Notes: a model not told the origin generated them from the sequence alone. Numbered from the stretch's first letter, positions 1-9,558 are shown. The stretch: 53,537 bases of DNA from Phycisphaerales bacterium (GCA_003171335.1 PMYD01000014.1:1-53537); one strand, 5' to 3'. Numbers and translations: made by a program.

Positions 1-281
1 GATCAACGGTCGTCGGTCCGTGTTGTCAGGAGCAGGTTCCGCCCGGGAAGGCCAAGAGGTCCAACCGATATGGACGTCGCGCCGCCTTCGAAACTGGATG
101 CCCTTCGCAATGAACGATGGGCCGCGTGGGAAAGTCTGTTGACTTCTCGCTCTTCATAGGTGCCACCTCAGACGTGCACCCGGCCGGGCTCTAAGGTCTT
201 AGCGCCTCTTGCACGCCGCCGGCCGCGCAGGTATCTTCGCGCCTCGGCCTTGGGGTGGCGGGCCGCTATAAGGAGCGATTC
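1..281. other. No gene recognised at left edge
   Basis: I see no convincing coding frame here. The end of the interval holds the ribosome-binding site (AGGAG, 271-275) of the next gene. Any upstream gene lies outside the window. Confidence 0.5.
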
Positions 282-1403
282 ATGGCGATTGTTCCTAGCC
301 GACCGAAGTGGAAAGGCACGATGACCGACCGCGAGCGGTTCAACCGGCAGATGCACTTTCAGCCGGTGGACCGGTGCTTCAACTGCGAGTTCGGGTTCTG
401 GGAGGAGAACTTCCACTCCTGGTCGATGTTCACGAAGAACGGCGTCACCAAGAACACCGAGGCGGACCGGTTCTTCAATTTCGACGTGTACGCCGGCGTC
501 GGCCTGAGCGCCTACCTCAATCCGGCCTTCGAGACCAAGGTCATCCGCCAGACGGCCACGACCAAGATCATTCAGAACGGCGAGGGCCTGCTGGCCGAGG
601 TGCCGCTGGATGGGCACGACACCATCCCGCACTTCATCAAGTCCTCCATCGAGAAGCCCGAGGATTGGGAGCGCGTCAAGGCCGAGCGGCTCAACGTGAA
701 CAGCCCCAGCCGCATCATCGACGTGAAGGCCCTGAAGGAGCACCACCCCGCCGGCCGCGACTACCCGCTGCACGTCCACTGCGGCTCGATGATCGGCCAC
801 GTGCGCGACATGCTCACGTTCGAGGGCCTGGCGTACGCCCTCTACGACTACCCCGAGATGGTCGAGGACATGATCGAGACGCTCTGCCAGCTCGTCGAGC
901 GCGGGCTCGACCAGGTGCTGGGGAAGATCGACTTCGACTTTGCGGGCGGCTGGGAAGACATCTGCTTCAAGAACGGCCCCATCGTGCCGCCGAGCTTCTT
1001 TGACGATGTGATCGTGCCGCGCTACAAACGCATCCACAAGCGCCTGGCCGCCGCGGGCATCGATGTGTGGTACACCGACTGCGACGGCGACATTCGCCCC
1101 ATCCTGCAGCGATTTCTCGATGGCGGCATCAACTGCATGTTCCCGTGGGAAGTGAACAGCTCGGGCCATCCCGGCGAGTCGCTGGACAAGTACGGCCGCC
1201 AACTGCTGGTCATGGGCGGCGTGGACAAGATCAAGCTGGGCGAGGGTCCGGCGGCCATCAAGGCCTACCTGGAAACGCTCGAGCCCCTGGTCAAGCGCGG
1301 CGGCTTCATCCCCCACTGCGACCACCGCTGCCCGCCGAATGTCAAAGAGCAAGACTACATTTACTATCTGGATTTGAAAGAGAAGATGTTCGGAATGGCG
1401 TAG
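282..1403 (+). CDS. URO-D-family protein (methyltransferase-like)
   Basis: A 373-residue member of the uroporphyrinogen decarboxylase superfamily. This superfamily covers haem-pathway decarboxylases and the many corrinoid/coenzyme methyltransferase-like paralogues. The start is the ATG at 282, with AGGAG seven bases upstream; an in-frame GTG at 255 has no such site. The late segments YTDCDGDIRPIL, a glycine/glutamate region near INCMFPWEV, and the C-terminal IPHCDHRCPP are typical of the non-haem branch, with Asp/Cys/His residues where MtaA-like enzymes bind zinc. No haem genes are nearby, so tetrapyrrole decarboxylation is unlikely. The substrate is unknown. It is followed by a glycosidase gene, beyond a REPIN. 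Confidence 0.8.
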   Translation: MAIVPSRPKWKGTMTDRERFNRQMHFQPVDRCFNCEFGFWEENFHSWSMFTKNGVTKNTEADRFFNFDVYAGVGLSAYLNPAFETKVIRQTATTKIIQNGEGLLAEVPLDGHDTIPHFIKSSIEKPEDWERVKAERLNVNSPSRIIDVKALKEHHPAGRDYPLHVHCGSMIGHVRDMLTFEGLAYALYDYPEMVEDMIETLCQLVERGLDQVLGKIDFDFAGGWEDICFKNGPIVPPSFFDDVIVPRYKRIHKRLAAAGIDVWYTDCDGDIRPILQRFLDGGINCMFPWEVNSSGHPGESLDKYGRQLLVMGGVDKIKLGEGPAAIKAYLETLEPLVKRGGFIPHCDHRCPPNVKEQDYIYYLDLKEKMFGMA

Positions 1404-1418
1404 GCCATCCTTCTTTGG

Positions 1419-1620
1419 CCCCGAAGGGGCCCAAGGATCGTAGCCGGGGGCGTAAGCCCCCGGAAAAGCGGATGATAAAGGGAAGAGCCCCGAAGGGGCG
1501 AAAGATGCGGATGCGGCAGCTTGATCTTGCAGCGCTCTTTCGCCCCTCCGGGGCTCTGATGGCTTGTTCTTGCGTCCGGGGGCTTACGCCCCCGGCTACG
1601 TCCTTTCGGCCCTCCGGGCC
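1419..1620. repeat. REPIN, GTAG/CCGGGGGC family, copy 1
   Basis: Two REP-like units face each other. The left is GTAG at 1440 followed by the palindrome CCGGGGGCGTAAGCCCCCGG. The right is the inverted unit ending in CTAC at 1599. Outer CCCCGAAGGGGC-type hairpins lie at about 1420 and 1487, with related ones on the right. A 5-prime GTAG next to an imperfect palindrome is the hallmark of REPs moved by RAYT transposases, and such a transposase lies at 38396-38836 between copies of the same repeat. The right edge reaches almost to the start of the glycosidase gene. Confidence 0.85.
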
Positions 1621-1650
1621 TTGCTTCAAAAGACCCTTCGGAGACTGTCC

Positions 1651-3630
1651 GTGAATACTGCACTGTCTGTCCCTGTAAATGGATCGGGCGTGCTTGTTGA
1701 AAGAGCTTTCGCCGGCACGCCGGATGGCGAGGGAATCCTGAAACGCTACGAGGTGGCGGTGCCGCCGTTCGAGAAGGCCTGCTATTTCGCGAACTACCAG
1801 AAATACGACGTCGTCGATCCCAAGAACGAGACGTGGCCCGAGGGCGGCAACCGCATCCAGCCGCTGCGGGTGGAACATTTTCGCGGCCTCAAGTGCGGGG
1901 GCATGCAACTGCTGCTCCAGAGGGCCGGCGGCGGCTATGGCGTGCTGCTGCCGGTGGCGGGCGAGCGAACGCTGGCGTATTTCCACAGCCGCGAAGACAC
2001 GCTCACGCTCAACCTGGCCACGTTCGGCACGGCGGCTGTCGAGGGCGACCTGCCCCTGCTGGCGTGGGCGTGGGATGCCGACCCCTATCTGGCGTTCCGC
2101 AAGGCGTGGCTGACGGCGATGAGCCACGAGCGGGTCGGCTTCTCCACGCGGCCGCGGGAAGAGAAGCATTATCCGGAAATCTTCCGCTACCTGGGCTGGT
2201 GCAGTTGGGAGCAGTACCTGCGCGAAATCGACGAGCAGACGCTGCTGTACGCGGTGGATGCGATCGAGAAATCGGGCCTGCCCATCCGCTACGTGCTCGT
2301 GGATGATGGGCACCTCCACCACGAGGGCGACCGGCTGCTCGACTTCGCCCCCAGCGCGCGTTTCCCCCACGGCTGGCAGCCGCTGCTTTCTCGCCGCCGC
2401 CCCGAGGCCATCCGCTGGATGGGTTTGTGGCTGAATTTCAACGGGTACTGGAAGGGGATCTGTCCCGCAAATAACCTGGGCCCGCTCAACGAGCACCTGG
2501 CGAGCGATGCCACGGGCAAAATGCTGCTGCCCAAGGGCGGCAAGCTGCATTCGGCGGCCTTCTACGATGCCATGATCGGCGCGGCCCGGCGGGCGGGCTT
2601 TGATTTCGTGAAGGTCGATAACCAGGCGGGCAACCTGGCCAATTATCGTGGCACCGCGCAGCCGGCCGCGTGCGCCGCGGCCAACGCCCAGGCCCTGGAG
2701 GCCGCCTGCGCGGTGCACATGGATGGGCTGATCAACTGCATGGCGCATAACGCCGTGTGCCTGTTCAACACCCGCGCCAGCGCGGTGACGCGCTGCAGCG
2801 AAGACTACAAGATGAACAACCTGCCCCGGGCCCGGCGGCACCTGCACAACTCCTACGGCAACATGCCGTGGCTGGGCATCACCGTCTGGGGCGACCACGA
2901 CATGTTCCATTCGAATGATCCGGTCTCGGGCCAGATGATGGCCGTGTCGAAGGCGATGTCCGGGGCGCCGGTGTACCTCTCGGACGACCCGGCGAAGTTC
3001 GCACCCCAAAACATCAAGCCGCTGTGCTACGAGGATGGCGAGCTGCTTCGGCCGCTTTCACCAGCGTTTCCGCTGAGCGATGGCCTGTTCATGGACCCCT
3101 TCGCCGATGGCAGGCCCTACCGGGTCATCGCGCCCCTGGCCAATCGTGCGGCGGCCGTCGTGGCCTACAACCTCACGGAGCCCGAGCAGAAAGTCTCGGG
3201 CACGTTCGGCCCCGCCGACTACGCCTGCGCGGGCATGCTCCTGGCGCCGCAGCCGCAGCGCTGGCCCGTGCCGAAAGAAGGGCTTATCGCTTACGATTGG
3301 CAGGCAGGCACCGCCAGCATCCTCGGCGAAGGCGTCGACTTTTCGCTGCCCACCTTCGGCCACCGCTTCTTCCTGCTCTGTCCCATCCACGCCGGCTGGG
3401 CGGTGATTGGCCGGCCGGACAAATTCCTCTCGCCCGCCGCCGTGCGCGTGCTGCTGTGCGAAAAGGACCGCCTCATCGTCGAAATGCACGAGTCGGGGCC
3501 GCTGGCCGTGTGGCGGCGCGCCGGCCGATGCAGGAGCGAAAGCGGATCCGTGAAAGATTTAGGGACTGGATTGTGGGTGGTGGAGACGGGAACGCAATCC
3601 AGAGGCGCAATTGTGGAAATCGTTGCGTAG
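1651..3630 (+). CDS. GH36 / raffinose-synthase-like glycosidase
   Basis: A 659-residue protein resembling the Sip1/raffinose-synthase branch of GH36, which are retaining alpha-galactosidases and galactosyltransferases with a TIM-barrel core. Visible landmarks are YLGWCSWEQY (about 190), YVLVDDGHL (about 215), the nucleophile segment FVKVDNQ (Asp323) and the acid/base segment RCSEDY (Asp385). The GTG start at 1651 has GGAG seven bases upstream; the open frame continues to 1564, but that part is repeat DNA. No signal peptide is seen, so it probably acts in the cytoplasm on imported oligosaccharides. It converges on nadB with only nine bases between. Exact substrate unknown. Confidence 0.8.
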   Translation: MNTALSVPVNGSGVLVERAFAGTPDGEGILKRYEVAVPPFEKACYFANYQKYDVVDPKNETWPEGGNRIQPLRVEHFRGLKCGGMQLLLQRAGGGYGVLLPVAGERTLAYFHSREDTLTLNLATFGTAAVEGDLPLLAWAWDADPYLAFRKAWLTAMSHERVGFSTRPREEKHYPEIFRYLGWCSWEQYLREIDEQTLLYAVDAIEKSGLPIRYVLVDDGHLHHEGDRLLDFAPSARFPHGWQPLLSRRRPEAIRWMGLWLNFNGYWKGICPANNLGPLNEHLASDATGKMLLPKGGKLHSAAFYDAMIGAARRAGFDFVKVDNQAGNLANYRGTAQPAACAAANAQALEAACAVHMDGLINCMAHNAVCLFNTRASAVTRCSEDYKMNNLPRARRHLHNSYGNMPWLGITVWGDHDMFHSNDPVSGQMMAVSKAMSGAPVYLSDDPAKFAPQNIKPLCYEDGELLRPLSPAFPLSDGLFMDPFADGRPYRVIAPLANRAAAVVAYNLTEPEQKVSGTFGPADYACAGMLLAPQPQRWPVPKEGLIAYDWQAGTASILGEGVDFSLPTFGHRFFLLCPIHAGWAVIGRPDKFLSPAAVRVLLCEKDRLIVEMHESGPLAVWRRAGRCRSESGSVKDLGTGLWVVETGTQSRGAIVEIVA

Positions 3631-3639
3631 AGCCAGCGC

Positions 3640-5304
3640 CTACCTCACGGGCTCTTCACTCACGACCAACTCCTCCGGCGTTCGCCTCACCAACTGATGC
3701 TTTCTCCACGCCGGGTCGCTCTGCGTGTAGTCATCGCGGTAATGGGCGCCGCGGCTTTCGGTGCGGGCCAGGGCGGCGGTGGAGATGAGCCGGGCGACCT
3801 GGAGCATGTTCTGCACTTCCCAGCCGGCCGGGGCGTTGAAGGGTTTGTCCAGCACGTAGCGCGACCAGAAGTTGATGATCTCGATGGATTCAGAGAGCGC
3901 CTGGCCGGTGCGCACCAGGCCGGCGTTGCGCCACATGACCGAGCGGAGGCTCTGGCGGATGTCGGAGATATCCAGCTCCGTGCGCACGGTGGCCGGGCTG
4001 TGGTAGGACAGGTTCTGCACCGTCAGCCGGTTATTCACCTGCGCCAGGGCCTCGCCGGCAAGCTGGCCGCAGCGCTGGCCGAAGATCATGGCCTCGATGA
4101 GGCTGTTGGAACCGAGGCGATTGGCGCCGTGCAGGCCGGTGCAGGAGCTTTCCCCGCAGGCGAAGAGGGCCTGCACATCGGTGTGGCCATCGAGCTCCAC
4201 GCGCGCCCCGCCGATCATGTAATGCGCAGCCGGCCGCACGGGGATCAGGTCGGCGCCGGGGTCGATGTCGAACTCCAAGCACTGCTCGTAGATTCGCGGG
4301 AAGCGCTCGGCGAAGGCTTGGCTGCCGATGTGGCGGACATCGAGGCTGACGTGCGTGCCGCCGGTCTTGGCCATCTGCGTGAGGATGGCGCGGGCCACGA
4401 TGTCGCGGGGCGCTAGCTCGCGGTCGGCGTGGTAGTCGCCCATGAAGCGGCAGCCGTTCTTGTCGACCAGGTACGCCCCCTCGCCGCGCACCGCCTCCGA
4501 AATGAGGCTGCGGCTGGCGCCGGCGATGTAGAGCGTGGTGGGATGGAACTGCATCATCTCCATGTCGGCCAGCGTGGCCCCGGCGCGGAACGCCATGGCG
4601 TGGCCATCGGCCGTGGCGATCGGAGGGTTGGTGGTCTCGCGCCAGATGACGCCGGCCCCGCCGGTGGCCAGGATGGTCTGGCGGGCCCAGATCATCTGCA
4701 GGCCGTACCGCTCGTGCCAGGTGATGGCCCCCAGGCACAATGACCCAGGACCGCCCTCGACCGGGTCGGTCATCAGATCGACGGCGAAGCAGTTCTCGAA
4801 GACCTTGATGCCCTCGGTGGACTGCACGCGCCGGATGAGCGTCTGCGAGACTTCCCAGCCGGTGGCATCGCCGTGGGCGTGCACGATCCGCCGGCGGCCG
4901 TGGCCGCCCTCGCGGGTGAGGTCCAACTCGTGGTCCTCGCCGCGGTCGAAGGCCGCGCCCCATTCGACCAGCTCGCGGATGTGCTTGGCGGCGTGCTCGA
5001 TGACGTACCGCACCACCGGTTCATCGCACAGGTCGGCGCCGGCCACCAGCGTGTCGTCGATATGCTCCTGGAGCGAGTCGTGCGCATCCAGCACGGCGGC
5101 GATGCCGCCCTGGGCCTGCGAGGTGTTGGAATCCTTCAGCGCGCCCTTGGTGATCAGCAGCACCTGGCCGTAGCGGGCCGCCTCGATGGCCGCGCGCAAT
5201 CCCGCCGCGCCGCCGCCGATCACCAGCACATCCGTGAAAATGTGGCCCAGCCGGTGGGCCTGAAAGTCCACCAGGTACCGCCGCTTCAAAAACACGTTTT
5301 CCAT
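3640..5304 (-). CDS. nadB: L-aspartate oxidase
   Basis: 554 residues, full length for NadB. It oxidises L-aspartate to iminoaspartate with FAD, the first step of de novo NAD synthesis, and hands the product to quinolinate synthase. The N-terminal dinucleotide fold is VIGGGAAGLRAA (about 28-39), followed by the TKGALKDSNTSQAQGGIAA segment shared with the succinate dehydrogenase/fumarate reductase flavoproteins, and GANRLGSNSLIEA near 390. The C-terminal helical domain is present. No nadA or nadC is in the window. The ATG at 5304 lacks an obvious Shine-Dalgarno sequence, but the frame fits family length. In an anaerobe fumarate would be the likely electron acceptor (inference). Confidence 0.93.
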   Translation of the reverse strand: MENVFLKRRYLVDFQAHRLGHIFTDVLVIGGGAAGLRAAIEAARYGQVLLITKGALKDSNTSQAQGGIAAVLDAHDSLQEHIDDTLVAGADLCDEPVVRYVIEHAAKHIRELVEWGAAFDRGEDHELDLTREGGHGRRRIVHAHGDATGWEVSQTLIRRVQSTEGIKVFENCFAVDLMTDPVEGGPGSLCLGAITWHERYGLQMIWARQTILATGGAGVIWRETTNPPIATADGHAMAFRAGATLADMEMMQFHPTTLYIAGASRSLISEAVRGEGAYLVDKNGCRFMGDYHADRELAPRDIVARAILTQMAKTGGTHVSLDVRHIGSQAFAERFPRIYEQCLEFDIDPGADLIPVRPAAHYMIGGARVELDGHTDVQALFACGESSCTGLHGANRLGSNSLIEAMIFGQRCGQLAGEALAQVNNRLTVQNLSYHSPATVRTELDISDIRQSLRSVMWRNAGLVRTGQALSESIEIINFWSRYVLDKPFNAPAGWEVQNMLQVARLISTAALARTESRGAHYRDDYTQSDPAWRKHQLVRRTPEELVVSEEPVR

Positions 5305-5405
5305 AAGAAGACTGTAGGTTCAACAGGCACGCAAGGAAAGCGCTCACAGGCGAAAAAGCCCGTGCCACGTGCCATATTCCGGGTGCCCTGGATTCCAGGA
5401 AGAAC

Positions 5406-5948
5406 TTATCGCATTCGCCGCAGGGTCGCTGCCGCCAGGGCGATCTTGAGGCACTCCCCGGGAACGAAGATCAGCAGGCCGTGGGTGAAGGTCTGCCCAG
5501 CGGGCAGGAATTGCAGCAGCCAGGCCAAGCCGCAGGCGAAAAGGACCGCATCGGCCAGGGCCATCGCCGCCAGCGCGGTGGACAGCCGGCTGCCCCAGCC
5601 GCGCTGGGCGAACGTGCCGGCCAGATACGCCGCCGCCACGAAGCCCAGCAAGTAGCCGCCGGTCGGGCCCAGAATGTACAAAGGACCGCCGCCGGCGACG
5701 AATACCGGCAGGCCCGCCAGGCCCGCGGCCAGAAATGCGGTCACGCTCCACACGCCCTCGCACGGGCCGAGCATCACACCCAGCAGCAGCACGGCCAGCG
5801 TCTGGGCCGTGACAGGCACGGGCCAGAACGGCACGGTCAGCCGCGAAGCCAGCGCCAGCGCTGCGGCTCCCAGAACAACGCGAGCTACAACAGCGGCCCG
5901 CCCCACCGGCTGTGCCGGCGAAAACGCGTACATGTGGCTCGACTCCAT
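5406..5948 (-). CDS. bioY: BioY, biotin ECF-transporter substrate subunit
   Basis: A 180-residue membrane protein with about six hydrophobic segments. The BioY signature regions are PVPVTAQTLAVLLLG (about 43-57) and GPTGGYLLGF (about 93-102). BioY binds biotin in the inner membrane and works with the energy-coupling EcfA/EcfT module, which is not encoded here, so a shared module elsewhere is likely. The start at 5948 has GGGAG seven bases upstream. The gene lies about 100 bases upstream of nadB on the same strand. Confidence 0.93.
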   Translation of the reverse strand: MESSHMYAFSPAQPVGRAAVVARVVLGAAALALASRLTVPFWPVPVTAQTLAVLLLGVMLGPCEGVWSVTAFLAAGLAGLPVFVAGGGPLYILGPTGGYLLGFVAAAYLAGTFAQRGWGSRLSTALAAMALADAVLFACGLAWLLQFLPAGQTFTHGLLIFVPGECLKIALAAATLRRMR

Positions 5949-6070
5949 GACTGTACTCCCAAAACAAACTTGCCAGCAACCTTGCTCCCGGTCTGCACTG
6001 GGCTGCGTGGCAATCTAGCGAATTCTTGCGGCCTGTCCAGTCTCTTGTCGCCGGAAGCGCCGCATCCGCC

Positions 6071-6841
6071 TCATTCTGTAGATTCAATTCCGCGGTGCTT
6101 GCCCAACTTGGCCTTCGCCAGGAAATCCGCGCTGTGGCGCACCGCCTGCATCATATCCGTTGCGCACTCATCCAGCTCGACGATGAGCCATCGGAGCACC
6201 TTCGCATCGGCCGCACGAATGACCGCGGGAACATCCACCTTGCCCGCCCCGACGGCCGTGTGCGGCCGGTCCTCGACCAGCGGCCCATCCTTGATATGCA
6301 TCAGCGGAATGCGGCCGGCGTGGCGGCGGATGAAGGCCGGCACGTCCACCTTGCCGAAATTGCTCGCCCAGTACGTGTCCAGCTCGAGGAACACGCTCGG
6401 CATCCGCTCGGCCAGGAGTTCCATCGCCAGGCGCCCGCCCAGCTCCTCGAATTCCCACCAGTGATTGTGATAGCCCAGCTTCAGCCCGTGCGGGCGAAGC
6501 AGTTCAGCGGCGGCCTGGAACTCATCGCCCACGGCGCGGGCGGAATCGGCCGTCTTGAAGTTGTCGGGTCCGCGGCCGGAGATCACCATCTCATAGCCCA
6601 GCGCCCCGGCCGCATCGACGATCTCCGACACGTTGTCCTTCGTGGGCACGGCAATATGTGCCGAGCAGGCCACCAGCCCCACATCATCCAACATCTTGCG
6701 GAACTGGGCCGGCGTGCGGCCGTACAGCCCGGCGGTCTCCACACCCGCGTATCCCGCCTGGGCTACTTGCCGCAACGTCGCCGCTGGGTCGGCCGCGGCC
6801 GCCTGGCGAACCGTCCAAAGCTGAAGTGCGATCGGGTGCAT
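6071..6841 (-). CDS. Sugar phosphate isomerase/epimerase-type TIM barrel
   Basis: 256 residues of the AP-endonuclease-2/xylose-isomerase-like TIM-barrel family. Metal-site residues are suggested by YHNHWWEFEE (about 133-142), LELDTYW (about 164-170), the MHIKD segment (about 191-195) and a C-terminal IVELDE. Family members are sugar isomerases, epimerases, inositol-catabolism enzymes or 3-keto-sugar enzymes, and the sequence alone does not choose among them. The protein starts directly at IALQLWTVR with no signal peptide, so it is cytoplasmic. It is divergent from waaA across a 143-base gap. Confidence 0.82.
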   Translation of the reverse strand: MHPIALQLWTVRQAAAADPAATLRQVAQAGYAGVETAGLYGRTPAQFRKMLDDVGLVACSAHIAVPTKDNVSEIVDAAGALGYEMVISGRGPDNFKTADSARAVGDEFQAAAELLRPHGLKLGYHNHWWEFEELGGRLAMELLAERMPSVFLELDTYWASNFGKVDVPAFIRRHAGRIPLMHIKDGPLVEDRPHTAVGAGKVDVPAVIRAADAKVLRWLIVELDECATDMMQAVRHSADFLAKAKLGKHRGIESTE

Positions 6842-6948
6842 CCGTTCTGTCTCCTGTTGCCTGTCGGGGCAATGTCATTTCGAAATCTCGAACGCGAGGA
6901 ATTGTCCGCTGTAAGGGGCCGAATGTAAATCCTCCCCCGCCGGCGCGA

Positions 6949-6977
6949 TTGACTTGCCGCGTGAGGGGGCCCATACT
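6949..6977 (+). promoter_or_regulatory. Putative sigma-70-type promoter for waaA
   Basis: TTGACT (6949-6954), 17-base spacer, CATACT (6972-6977). Transcription would begin near 6984, almost at the first ATG of waaA, so the message would be nearly leaderless or use the ATG at 7000. Sequence match only. Confidence 0.4.
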
Positions 6978-6984
6978 GGTCCGG

Positions 6985-8328
6985 ATGCTTTCGCTGGCAA
7001 TGGATATTCTCTACCTGCTGGTCCTGGTGGCGACCAGCCCGATCTGGCTGTACCGCATGGTGCGGTACGGGCGCTATCGCCACGATGTGGGCCAGCAACT
7101 GGGCAAGGCGCCGCGGCGCCATGGGCTCCAGCCGGTGATCTGGGTGCACGCCGTCAGCCTGGGCGAGGTGAACGGCATCCGCACGCTGGTGGAGGAGCTG
7201 TCGTCGCAACTGCCGGATTACCAGATCGTCATCTCCTCCACCACGGCCACGGGGCTGGCGCGCGCCCGCGAACTCTTTTCGGCCACGCGGCAGGTGTTCC
7301 GGTTTCCGCTGGATTTTTCGCTGGCGGTGCAGCGCGCGCTACGGCGGCTGCGGCCCGACCTGGTGGTGCTCATGGAGGGCGAGGTGTGGCCCAATTTTCT
7401 CGCCTGCGCCCGCCGGCGGGGCGTGCCCGTGGTCCTGGTGAACGGCCGCATGAGCGAAAACAAGGGCTACCCCGGGTACAAACGAATCGGCAAACTCGCC
7501 GGCCGGCTGCTTTTCAATCCGCTGACGGTCCTGGCGGTGCAGGATGATGAATACGCGCGGCGATTCATCGAGCTGGGCACGGAGCCCGCGAAGATCCGCG
7601 TTACGGGCATGATGAAATATGATAACGCCGTCATCTCCGATCGCGTCGCCGGCAGCGAGCACCTGGCGACAGCGCTGGGCCTGACCTCCAGCGATCGGCT
7701 GATCGTCGCCGGCGGCACGGGTCCCGGCGAAGAGGAGATGCTGCTGGAGATGTTCGCCCGCCGCCAGGCCGACGGGAGTTTTCCCGGCCCTGCCCGCCTG
7801 GTGATCGTGCCCCGCAAGCCCGAGCGCTTCGAGGAGGTGGCCGGCCTTATCACGCGCGCGGGCTTTGGCCTCATCCGCCGCACCCAGCGGCCCGATGGCA
7901 GCACCGGCGCTGTGGCGGCCGAGGCCGTGATCCTGGGCGACACGATGGGCGAACTGCGGAAGTTTTACCGGCTGGCGACGGCGGTTTTTGTCGGCCGGTC
8001 GCTGGTAAGAATGGGCGGCAGCGATATGATCGAGGCGGCCGGACTGGGCCTGCCCGTGGCCTTCGGGCCGCACGTGTTCAACTTCCCGCAGGCCCGCCAG
8101 CTTGTCGAGGCCGGCGTGGTCGTCCAGGTGGCCGACATCGAGGACCTGGGTCGCGTGCTGGCCGGCTGGCTGGCCGATCCGGCGGCGGCCGCCGACCTGG
8201 GCTGCCGGGCGCGCGAGTTTATCCTGGCCCAGCAGGGCGCCACACGACGAAATGTGGAAGTAATATGCGAAGTCCTGCACCGCGTACCGGCAGTGCGGCC
8301 GGGCGATATCGCCACGAAAAAGATCTAA
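6985..8328 (+). CDS. waaA: 3-deoxy-D-manno-octulosonic acid transferase
   Basis: A GT30 glycosyltransferase of about 447 residues that adds Kdo to lipid A precursor at the inner-membrane cytoplasmic face. It has one N-terminal membrane anchor, then WVHAVSLGEV (catalytic Glu region), VVLMEGEVWPNF, LVNGRMSENK and the C-terminal donor-site segment FVGRSLVRMGGSDMIEAAGLG. Presence of waaA implies lipopolysaccharide and so an outer membrane. The start is ATG 6985 or, equally plausible, ATG 7000 (MDILYLL). The open frame runs back to 6658, but that part overlaps the divergent isomerase gene. The gene is followed seven bases later by proB. Confidence 0.92.
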   Translation: MLSLAMDILYLLVLVATSPIWLYRMVRYGRYRHDVGQQLGKAPRRHGLQPVIWVHAVSLGEVNGIRTLVEELSSQLPDYQIVISSTTATGLARARELFSATRQVFRFPLDFSLAVQRALRRLRPDLVVLMEGEVWPNFLACARRRGVPVVLVNGRMSENKGYPGYKRIGKLAGRLLFNPLTVLAVQDDEYARRFIELGTEPAKIRVTGMMKYDNAVISDRVAGSEHLATALGLTSSDRLIVAGGTGPGEEEMLLEMFARRQADGSFPGPARLVIVPRKPERFEEVAGLITRAGFGLIRRTQRPDGSTGAVAAEAVILGDTMGELRKFYRLATAVFVGRSLVRMGGSDMIEAAGLGLPVAFGPHVFNFPQARQLVEAGVVVQVADIEDLGRVLAGWLADPAAAADLGCRAREFILAQQGATRRNVEVICEVLHRVPAVRPGDIATKKI

Positions 8329-8335
8329 AAAAGCC

Positions 8336-9451
8336 ATGCCCAGTAAACCGTGGAGACAGGATGTTGTCCGCCGCGCGATGCAGGTCGTCGTGAAGATTGG
8401 CACGACCGCGCTGACCGATGCCGCCGGCCGGCTGGATGTGCCGTTCCTGCGCGACCTGGCGGGCCAGGTGGCCCACATCGTCGATCGCGGCGTCGCCATC
8501 ACCCTGGTGGCCTCCGGGGCCGTCGGGGCCGGCATGGCCGAGCTGGACCTGCCCAAGCGGCCGGCCACGCTGCCGCTGCTCCAGGCCACGGCGGCCGTCG
8601 GCCAGGGCCAGCTCATGCGGCACTTCGCCGACGCCTTTGCCGCCCACGGCAAGAAGGTGGCGCAGATTTTGGTGACCCGCGGCGACTTCGAGAACCGGAC
8701 GCGGTACCTGAATATCCGCAACACCGTCGCGGCGCTCCAGGAGTTCAAAGTCGTCCCCATTCTCAACGAGAACGACTCGGTGGCGGTGGATGAGTTGCGG
8801 TTCGGCGACAACGACATCATCGCCGCACACATGACCAACCTGCTGGCCGCGGGTCTCCTGGTGCTGCTGACCTCGGTGGATGGCGTGTATCGCGGCAAGG
8901 AACTGCTGGACATCATCGAGGATGCCGGCTGCGGCGCCGTCGAACTGCCCACCGGTCAGCGCAGCCGCCTGGGCTCCGGGGGCATGAGCACCAAGCTGAC
9001 CGCCGCGGAGATGGTCACCGCCGCCGGCGAGGTCACGATCGTGGCCAACGCCCGCGCGCCCCGCGTGCTGGAGCGGCTGCTGGCGGGCGAACAAGTCGGG
9101 ACGCTGTGCGTGCCGGCGCCGCAGAAGATGAGCGCGCGGCGGCGCTGGATCGGCCAGGCGGCCCGCGCGGTCGGCAAGCTGGTCGTGGATGAGGGGGCGG
9201 CCCTCGCCCTGCGCCAGCGCGGCAAGAGCCTGCTGCCCAGCGGCGTGACAGCCGTGGTCGGCAGCTTCAAGAAAGGCGACACCGTCGCCATCGTCGATCG
9301 CTCGGGCGTGGTGATCGCCCGCGGCCTGACCAACTACGCCGCCGAGCAGGTTGACGCCATCAAGGGACTCAAGACCAGCCAGATCGCCAAAGTGCTGGGC
9401 GAAAAGCCATACGATGAGCTGGTGCATCGGAACAACATGACGATGCTGTAG
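8336..9451 (+). CDS. proB: Glutamate 5-kinase
   Basis: 371 residues, full length. It phosphorylates L-glutamate to gamma-glutamyl phosphate, the first step of proline synthesis. The amino-acid-kinase domain starts at VVVKIGTTALTD and includes LVASGAVGAG, NENDSVAVDELRFGDND (glutamate site) and RLGSGGMSTK. The C-terminal PUA domain (SLLPSGVTAVVG to the end) is intact. It lies seven bases after waaA, so they are probably cotranscribed. proA is not in the window. No strong ribosome-binding site is seen, which fits coupling to waaA. Confidence 0.95.
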   Translation: MPSKPWRQDVVRRAMQVVVKIGTTALTDAAGRLDVPFLRDLAGQVAHIVDRGVAITLVASGAVGAGMAELDLPKRPATLPLLQATAAVGQGQLMRHFADAFAAHGKKVAQILVTRGDFENRTRYLNIRNTVAALQEFKVVPILNENDSVAVDELRFGDNDIIAAHMTNLLAAGLLVLLTSVDGVYRGKELLDIIEDAGCGAVELPTGQRSRLGSGGMSTKLTAAEMVTAAGEVTIVANARAPRVLERLLAGEQVGTLCVPAPQKMSARRRWIGQAARAVGKLVVDEGAALALRQRGKSLLPSGVTAVVGSFKKGDTVAIVDRSGVVIARGLTNYAAEQVDAIKGLKTSQIAKVLGEKPYDELVHRNNMTML

Positions 9452-9535
9452 ACTGCGGGATTGTTTATAACCCGATATGCGAAAACGGGTTAAGTTTCAG
9501 TCACTTACGATTCAAGTCCAGAGTGCTGGCCGATT

Positions 9536-9558
9536 CAGTTCATGCTAAGCATGAACTG
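9536..9558. repeat. 23-bp near-perfect palindrome
   Basis: Arms CAGTTCATGCT and AGCATGAACTG around a single A, between the convergent genes proB and comEC. No run of T follows on either strand, so it is not a standard terminator. It may be a protein-binding site or a relic of a repeat. The rest of 9452-9663 shows nothing else convincing. Confidence 0.6.

Noticed and set aside
168..1352. Long minus-strand frame opposite the URO-D gene
   Set aside because: A shadow of the GC-rich coding strand, rich in Ala/Arg/His with no family resemblance. Many similar antisense frames across the window were dropped for the same reason.
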